Shown: positions 53,439 through 56,789 of the stretch, piece after piece
Numbering within the stretch: position 1 is the stretch's first letter
Layout: each line of letters starts with the position of its first letter
NCBI GenBank assembly: GCA_002731315.1
Contig: PCBG01000002.1
Coordinates: forward strand, 15,772 to 72,560
DNA: 56,789 nt
Direction of reading: 5' to 3'
Source: Rhodospirillaceae bacterium
Lineage (GTDB): Bacteria; Pseudomonadota; Alphaproteobacteria; Puniceispirillales; Puniceispirillaceae
Notes under the pieces: model-generated
What the model was told of the DNA's origin: nothing
The model's database searches: none
Seen by the model: the letters and a program-made list of their open reading frames with translations, nothing else
Program-made: the position numbers and the translations under genes

Positions 53439-54440
53439 ATGAAAAAGATCGTTGCTGGTCTGATTGTGGCGCTGCCTGTGTTGGCGTCCGGTCAGGCAAT
53501 AGCCGCAGATAAGGAACTAATTATATCTTCCTGGGCGGCACCAGTTCATACCATGAACAAGGATATTTTCCCATGGATGATTTCTGAGATGGAGAAATGT
53601 TCGGGCGGCAGCCTGTCGGCAAAGATCGAATACGGTCTGGCACCACCGCCAGCGCAATATGACACGGTTCGCGATGGCGTCGCTGATTTTGGCTGGATTG
53701 TATACGGGTATACACCCGGCAAGTTCGAGACAACAAAAATCGCCGAACTGCCTGGTAATGGCGGCAATGCAGAAGATATGTCGGTCGCCTTCCAAATGAC
53801 GCACGAGAAATATCTCGCCGCCGCCAAGGAAGCCAAAGGTATCAAGATCCTGACCAACTATGTCCATGGCCCAGGCCACGTGAACACAGTGAAGCCTGTC
53901 AACTCATATAAGGACATCGTAGGTATGAAGCTTCGTGTCGGTGGCGGCGTAGCCAATGATATTGGAACCGCACTTGGCGTCGCGGGTGTTAACATGCCTG
54001 CACCTGCCGTTTACGAAGCTGTTTCCTCGGGTGTAACCGAAGGCGTGATGTTCCCAATGGAAACGATGTATGCCTTCAAAGTCGCCGAAGTTGCAAAATA
54101 CACCTTTCGCAATCCAGAAGGCATGTATACTACCGCCTTTGGCTTAATCATGAATAGTGACACATACGATGATCTGTCAGCCGCCCACAAGAAGTGCATC
54201 GATGGCATGACCGGCGTCGACATGGCCCGCCGTGTTGGAAAATGGTGGGACGAAGCCGACGCGCTTGGTTATAAGAAGTTCGCCGAGATGGGTGGAACGG
54301 TTACTGACGCCAGCGCCGCTGAGCAAGCTTATTTCCGTGAGAAGACAGCCGGTGTTGAAGCAAAAGTTCTGGCCGGAATTAATGACCGCGGTGTCGATGG
54401 TGCCGCCGCGCTGAAATATTTCCGCTCACAGCTTAATTAG
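53439..54440 (+). CDS. TRAP transporter solute-binding protein (DctP-like)
   Basis: A 333-residue periplasmic binding protein with a Sec signal peptide (residues ~1-23, cleavage after AIA). It has the DctP marks, including GMKLRVGGGVANDIG with the conserved ligand Arg and VFPMETMYAF-like MFPMETMYAF. An AAGGAGGA site lies before ATG. It is transcribed away from the cupin-monooxygenase-dctQM unit, and a strong terminator follows its stop, so it forms a one-gene transcript, which allows higher expression than the permease. The ligand is probably an organic or aromatic acid related to the neighbouring enzymes; this is inferred from context. Confidence 0.92.
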   Translation: MKKIVAGLIVALPVLASGQAIAADKELIISSWAAPVHTMNKDIFPWMISEMEKCSGGSLSAKIEYGLAPPPAQYDTVRDGVADFGWIVYGYTPGKFETTKIAELPGNGGNAEDMSVAFQMTHEKYLAAAKEAKGIKILTNYVHGPGHVNTVKPVNSYKDIVGMKLRVGGGVANDIGTALGVAGVNMPAPAVYEAVSSGVTEGVMFPMETMYAFKVAEVAKYTFRNPEGMYTTAFGLIMNSDTYDDLSAAHKKCIDGMTGVDMARRVGKWWDEADALGYKKFAEMGGTVTDASAAEQAYFREKTAGVEAKVLAGINDRGVDGAAALKYFRSQLN

Positions 54441-54470
54441 AGCCAAACCATTCCATCGTATGATGTTTTT

Positions 54471-54500
54471 AATAGGCGGCCTTAGGGCCGCCTATTTTAT
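54471..54500 (+). terminator. Rho-independent terminator of the TRAP binding-protein gene
   Basis: AATAGGCGGCC (54471-54481) pairs perfectly with GGCCGCCTATT (54486-54496) around a TTAG loop, giving an 11-bp stem followed by TTATTTT. It starts 31 bases after the dctP stop codon. Confidence 0.92.
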
Positions 54501-54646
54501 TTTGAACTAGGACTTTTTGCCAAAAGACTTTTTAAGCGTGGGTCTTTGAACGCGGTACCTTTACGGATCAGCAGATTTGCCACAGCATGTTATGAATTCT
54601 CGCCAAAACATTGGCTTTCATTGACTATGATCATTAAGGAACCGAC

Positions 54647-55522
54647 ATGGCACCTCCTTCTCTGTTTGTCGCGAGCGCTGATGCGATCACTTTGCTGCCA
54701 CCAGCTGATCTGGATGATGCCTATGAGAACCGCAAATATATTCCTGCGGCGGATGAACATATGGCCCAGTGGCAACAGCAGTCAGCCGCCTTCCGTAGCA
54801 ACGCCACCCACGCGGCATTCGACCAGCCCTATGGGCCGGCGCCGCGCCAACGTTATGACTTGTTCTGGCCAGATGGCGGACCGGGTACGGAAAAGGGCCT
54901 TCTTGTAATCGTTCATGGCGGCTATTGGCTGGCCTTTTCCAAAGATGACTTCACACATCTTGCCAGCGGCGCAGTGGCACAAGGCTGGGCTGTTGCCATG
55001 ATCAGCTATACGCTGGCACCGGAAGCGCGCATTGGGGAGATCACCCGTGAAATGGTGTCCGCCGTAAACACACTTGCCGGCTTTGCCAGCGGGCCCATGC
55101 GGCTGGCTGGCCATTCGGCGGGCGGGCATCTTGTCAGCCGGATGATGTGTGTGGACACAGCGCTGTCTCCTGCAGCGCTTGCGCGTCTTGATCGCATTGT
55201 ATCAATCAGCGGACTGCATGATCTGCGCGCGCTGCTGCCGCTTGAAAAGAATGCGGCCTGGAAGTTGGATGCGGATGAGGCGGCAGCCGAAAGTGCCATT
55301 TGTCACCAGCCGCGCACAGGCATGGAGCTGGTGTGCGTGGTGGGTGGAGATGAACGTCCAGAATTCATCCGGCAGAATGGTATCCTGCCCCTTGTCTGGC
55401 AGGGCCTTGGCGCCATGTGCCACACACAGCTTCTTGCCAAAGAAGACCATTTTTCTATTATTGCGCAGATGACTGATCCAAACAGCCAGCTGTCACGCTT
55501 GATTGATTCGCGGCTTGCCTAG
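54647..55522 (+). CDS. alpha/beta-hydrolase, arylformamidase (kynurenine formamidase)-like
   Basis: A 291-residue cytoplasmic hydrolase. The oxyanion motif is VHGGYW, the nucleophile elbow GHSAGGH, the Asp lies in VGGDERPEF and the His in KEDHFSII. This set, with YENRKYIP near the start, fits the arylformamidase branch that hydrolyses N-formylkynurenine. An AAGGAA site is six bases before ATG. It is not next to kynU (36 kb), so the kynurenine role is a candidate only; a general carboxylesterase is equally possible. It converges on a thioesterase gene with three bases between stops. Confidence 0.78.
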   Translation: MAPPSLFVASADAITLLPPADLDDAYENRKYIPAADEHMAQWQQQSAAFRSNATHAAFDQPYGPAPRQRYDLFWPDGGPGTEKGLLVIVHGGYWLAFSKDDFTHLASGAVAQGWAVAMISYTLAPEARIGEITREMVSAVNTLAGFASGPMRLAGHSAGGHLVSRMMCVDTALSPAALARLDRIVSISGLHDLRALLPLEKNAAWKLDADEAAAESAICHQPRTGMELVCVVGGDERPEFIRQNGILPLVWQGLGAMCHTQLLAKEDHFSIIAQMTDPNSQLSRLIDSRLA

Positions 55523-55525
55523 CGG

Positions 55526-55993
55526 TTACAGGCGCGCATAAGTGCTATTGAGTTCGGCAGCAAGCTTGCCGCTCGCACGGTCAGCTATGCTGATACGACC
55601 GACAACCAGACGCCGACCAGCCTTCAGGATATCAACAGTGATCTCCCCGCCCGCTGCCCCTAACGGCCGCAAGAAACGGCTTGCGATATCCACCGTAGTG
55701 ATCGGGCCATAACTGCCAATGGCAGCCGTCACCGCAGCAATCATGGCAGTGTCCGCGGCGGCCACAATTGCCTGCCCGCAAATCATGCCGGCATCGCGTG
55801 TCAAGCGGTCACTGAAAGGCAGGAAGAACCGAGATTGTGACGGAGTGATCTCGGTGACTTCCAGCCCCAGATCGCGCACCCAGGGGGCGGTCACATCAGC
55901 CAGCAATGCCGCGGCAGCAGCAGCATCAAAGGCAACACGCGAAGCTGGAATATCGGGCTTATACTGCGGTTTATCTTCTGTATGCTCTGACAT
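55526..55993 (-). CDS. Hot-dog fold thioesterase (4HBT/PaaI-like)
   Basis: A 155-residue hot-dog protein. Typical parts are DAGMICGQAIVAAADTAMIAAV for the central helix and the TTVDIASRFLRPLGAAGGEITV strand region (here TTVDIASRFLRPL). Such enzymes hydrolyse acyl- or aryl-CoA. It is divergent from paaI, and the gap holds a palindrome related to the paaZ-paaG operator, so it may be coregulated with the phenylacetate pathway and recycle CoA from trapped intermediates. The start at 55993 lacks a strong ribosome site. Confidence 0.83.
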   Translation of the reverse strand: MSEHTEDKPQYKPDIPASRVAFDAAAAAALLADVTAPWVRDLGLEVTEITPSQSRFFLPFSDRLTRDAGMICGQAIVAAADTAMIAAVTAAIGSYGPITTVDIASRFLRPLGAAGGEITVDILKAGRRLVVGRISIADRASGKLAAELNSTYARL

Positions 55994-56070
55994 TTTTTAC
56001 CCTTTACAGCGTTACCTGCTAGTCCCACGCCTGGATAGCGCAATCTCATGCCTAACGGCGACTACCAGAC

Positions 56071-56090
56071 TTGACTAACCGGACGGTCAA
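56071..56090. promoter_or_regulatory. Second palindromic paa operator, upstream of paaI
   Basis: TTGACTAACCGGACGGTCAA aligns with the paaZ-paaG site TTGACCGACCGGTCGGTTAT at about 15 of 20 positions, sharing TTGAC, ACCGG and CGGT. It lies between the divergent thioesterase and paaI genes. A shared repressor is inferred. Confidence 0.6.
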
Positions 56091-56196
56091 TCTTTACGGT
56101 TTAATCCTTGCTGCTTTTGAAAATGTGGTCAAGGCAGCCACCCGTCATGAGAAGGCTGATGCGCCTCTGAACGGCGGCCAAAATGTGGGGAACCGG

Positions 56197-56649
56197 ATGG
56201 CAGACAGCGCGCAGGATATGGCCCGCAACGTCGCAGAGACAATGATTGGTAATTGCGGATTCTCGAAGGGGCTTGGCATGCGGATTGCCAATGCGGGTCC
56301 TGATTTTGCTGTGATCGAAATGGAGCTGACCGCCCTTCATATGAATGGTCACGCCATTTGTCATGGCGGTGCCATCTTTGCCATGGCTGACACGGCCTTT
56401 GCGCATGCCTGCAACTCCGACAATGTCGTAACCGTGGCACAGCAATGTCAGGTAAATTTCCTCAAGTCAGCCAGACTGGGTGACACATTGCGAGCGACTG
56501 CGTCGTTGCGTGGCTTGTCGGGTCGCACAGGACTATATGATGTTGCCATTACCGATCAGCATGAGGTGTTGATCGCCGAATTTCGGGGCATGTCCCGCAA
56601 ATTGTCAGGTCCGGTAGTGCCGCCTGACGGCGGGGGCCCGGCCGACTGA
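56197..56649 (+). CDS. paaI: Hydroxyphenylacetyl-CoA thioesterase
   Basis: About 150 residues from ATG 56197. The open frame starts at a TTG at 56071, but that codon lies inside the operator palindrome, and PaaI proteins usually have 140-150 residues. The family core is visible as MNGHAICHGGAIFAMADTAFAHACNS, shown here by GHAICHGGAIFAMADTAFA with the catalytic Asp in MADTA. PaaI removes CoA from dead-end ring-hydroxylated or early intermediates of the phenylacetyl-CoA pathway. The paaK gene starts 51 bases downstream, so the two form a second paa operon. Confidence 0.9.
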   Translation: MADSAQDMARNVAETMIGNCGFSKGLGMRIANAGPDFAVIEMELTALHMNGHAICHGGAIFAMADTAFAHACNSDNVVTVAQQCQVNFLKSARLGDTLRATASLRGLSGRTGLYDVAITDQHEVLIAEFRGMSRKLSGPVVPPDGGGPAD

Positions 56650-56700
56650 CCCACTCAAAATTATACCGATTGAAAGACCATCTACTAGAGAGACAGACGA

Positions 56701-56789
56701 ATGCGCGACCTTACCCCTGACAGAGCCAGCCTTGACCCGATCGAGATTGCCTCACGTGACGAGATTACTTCCCTGCAGCTTGAACGGCT
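56701..56789 (+). CDS. paaK: Phenylacetate--CoA ligase (N-terminus only, cut by window end)
   Basis: Only about 29 codons are present: after the ATG at 56701 the peptide reads MRDLTPDRASLDPIEIASRD and then EITSLQLERL. The stretch DPIE.ASRDE...LQLERL is the usual N-terminus of PaaK, the ATP-dependent ligase that makes phenylacetyl-CoA. Its place after paaI supports this. The rest lies outside the window, so activity and integrity cannot be judged. Confidence 0.8.
   Translation, partial: MRDLTPDRASLDPIEIASRDEITSLQLER

Noticed and set aside
56071..56196. N-terminal extension of PaaI from a TTG codon at 56071
   Set aside because: The TTG lies inside the operator palindrome and the extension would make the protein longer than the usual 140-150 residues.
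1..56789. CRISPR arrays, insertion sequences, prophage genes
   Set aside because: No regularly spaced repeats, transposase, integrase or structural phage genes were recognised on either strand.

Overview
The window looks like a piece of chromosome from a free-living, probably marine alphaproteobacterium. The evidence is gene content: several TRAP systems, organosulfur genes (xsc, a desulfinase-like acyl-CoA dehydrogenase, a choline-sulfatase-like enzyme), a complete phenylacetyl-CoA epoxidase operon and many DMT exporters. A SAR116-like lineage is a reasonable guess but was not tested. No transposase, integrase, phage gene, rRNA or CRISPR array was seen. Gene density is high and nearly everything is catabolism or transport.

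Region by region. (1) 1-4.6 kb: the 3' part of a gamma-glutamyltransferase-like gene, an iron oxygenase with an HxD...H triad, malonyl-CoA synthetase (matB) and a DMT permease. A tRNA-Arg(CCT) lies at 4798-4874. (2) 5.3-21.5 kb: a visibly AT-richer block with three units. The first is a seven-gene minus-strand operon (membrane desaturase-like hydroxylase, Rieske ferredoxin, TTC38-type TPR protein, ferredoxin reductase, Fe-ADH, HGGYW hydrolase, Zn-ADH) with a divergent LysR regulator. The second is a TRAP transporter followed by a choline-sulfatase-like gene. The third is a divergent acyl-CoA dehydrogenase plus class III CoA-transferase pair whose active-site residues match 3-sulfinopropionyl-CoA desulfinase. 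The block ends in an apparent gene remnant and a small ORF. (3) 21.6-31.6 kb: an acyl-CoA synthetase, then a long minus-strand array: LIV-type ABC transporter, MFS transporter, psuK and psuG (pseudouridine catabolism). (4) 31.7-38.3 kb: DMT permease, sulfoacetaldehyde acetyltransferase (xsc), quinone oxidoreductase, kynureninase and another DMT permease.

(5) 38.3-49.4 kb: paaZABCDE on the minus strand and, divergently, paaG, a P450, a stand-alone RAM-domain protein, a two-subunit Rieske oxygenase and an SDR. (6) 49.5-54.5 kb: a second TRAP transporter, with its binding protein transcribed divergently, grouped with an FAD monooxygenase and a cupin. (7) 54.6 kb to the end: an arylformamidase-like hydrolase, a hot-dog thioesterase, paaI and the first codons of paaK. 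Two similar palindromes, at 44249-44268 and 56071-56090, sit in the two divergent paa control regions and suggest one shared repressor.

The genes most likely to represent undescribed biology are the desaturase/Rieske/TTC38/dehydrogenase operon and the adjacent TRAP-sulfatase and desulfinase/CoA-transferase units. Other oddities are a Lys/Ala-rich tail on LivF, the liv-MFS-psuKG array and the shared paa operator. Functional names come from remembered family motifs read in the translated sequence; no database search was run.
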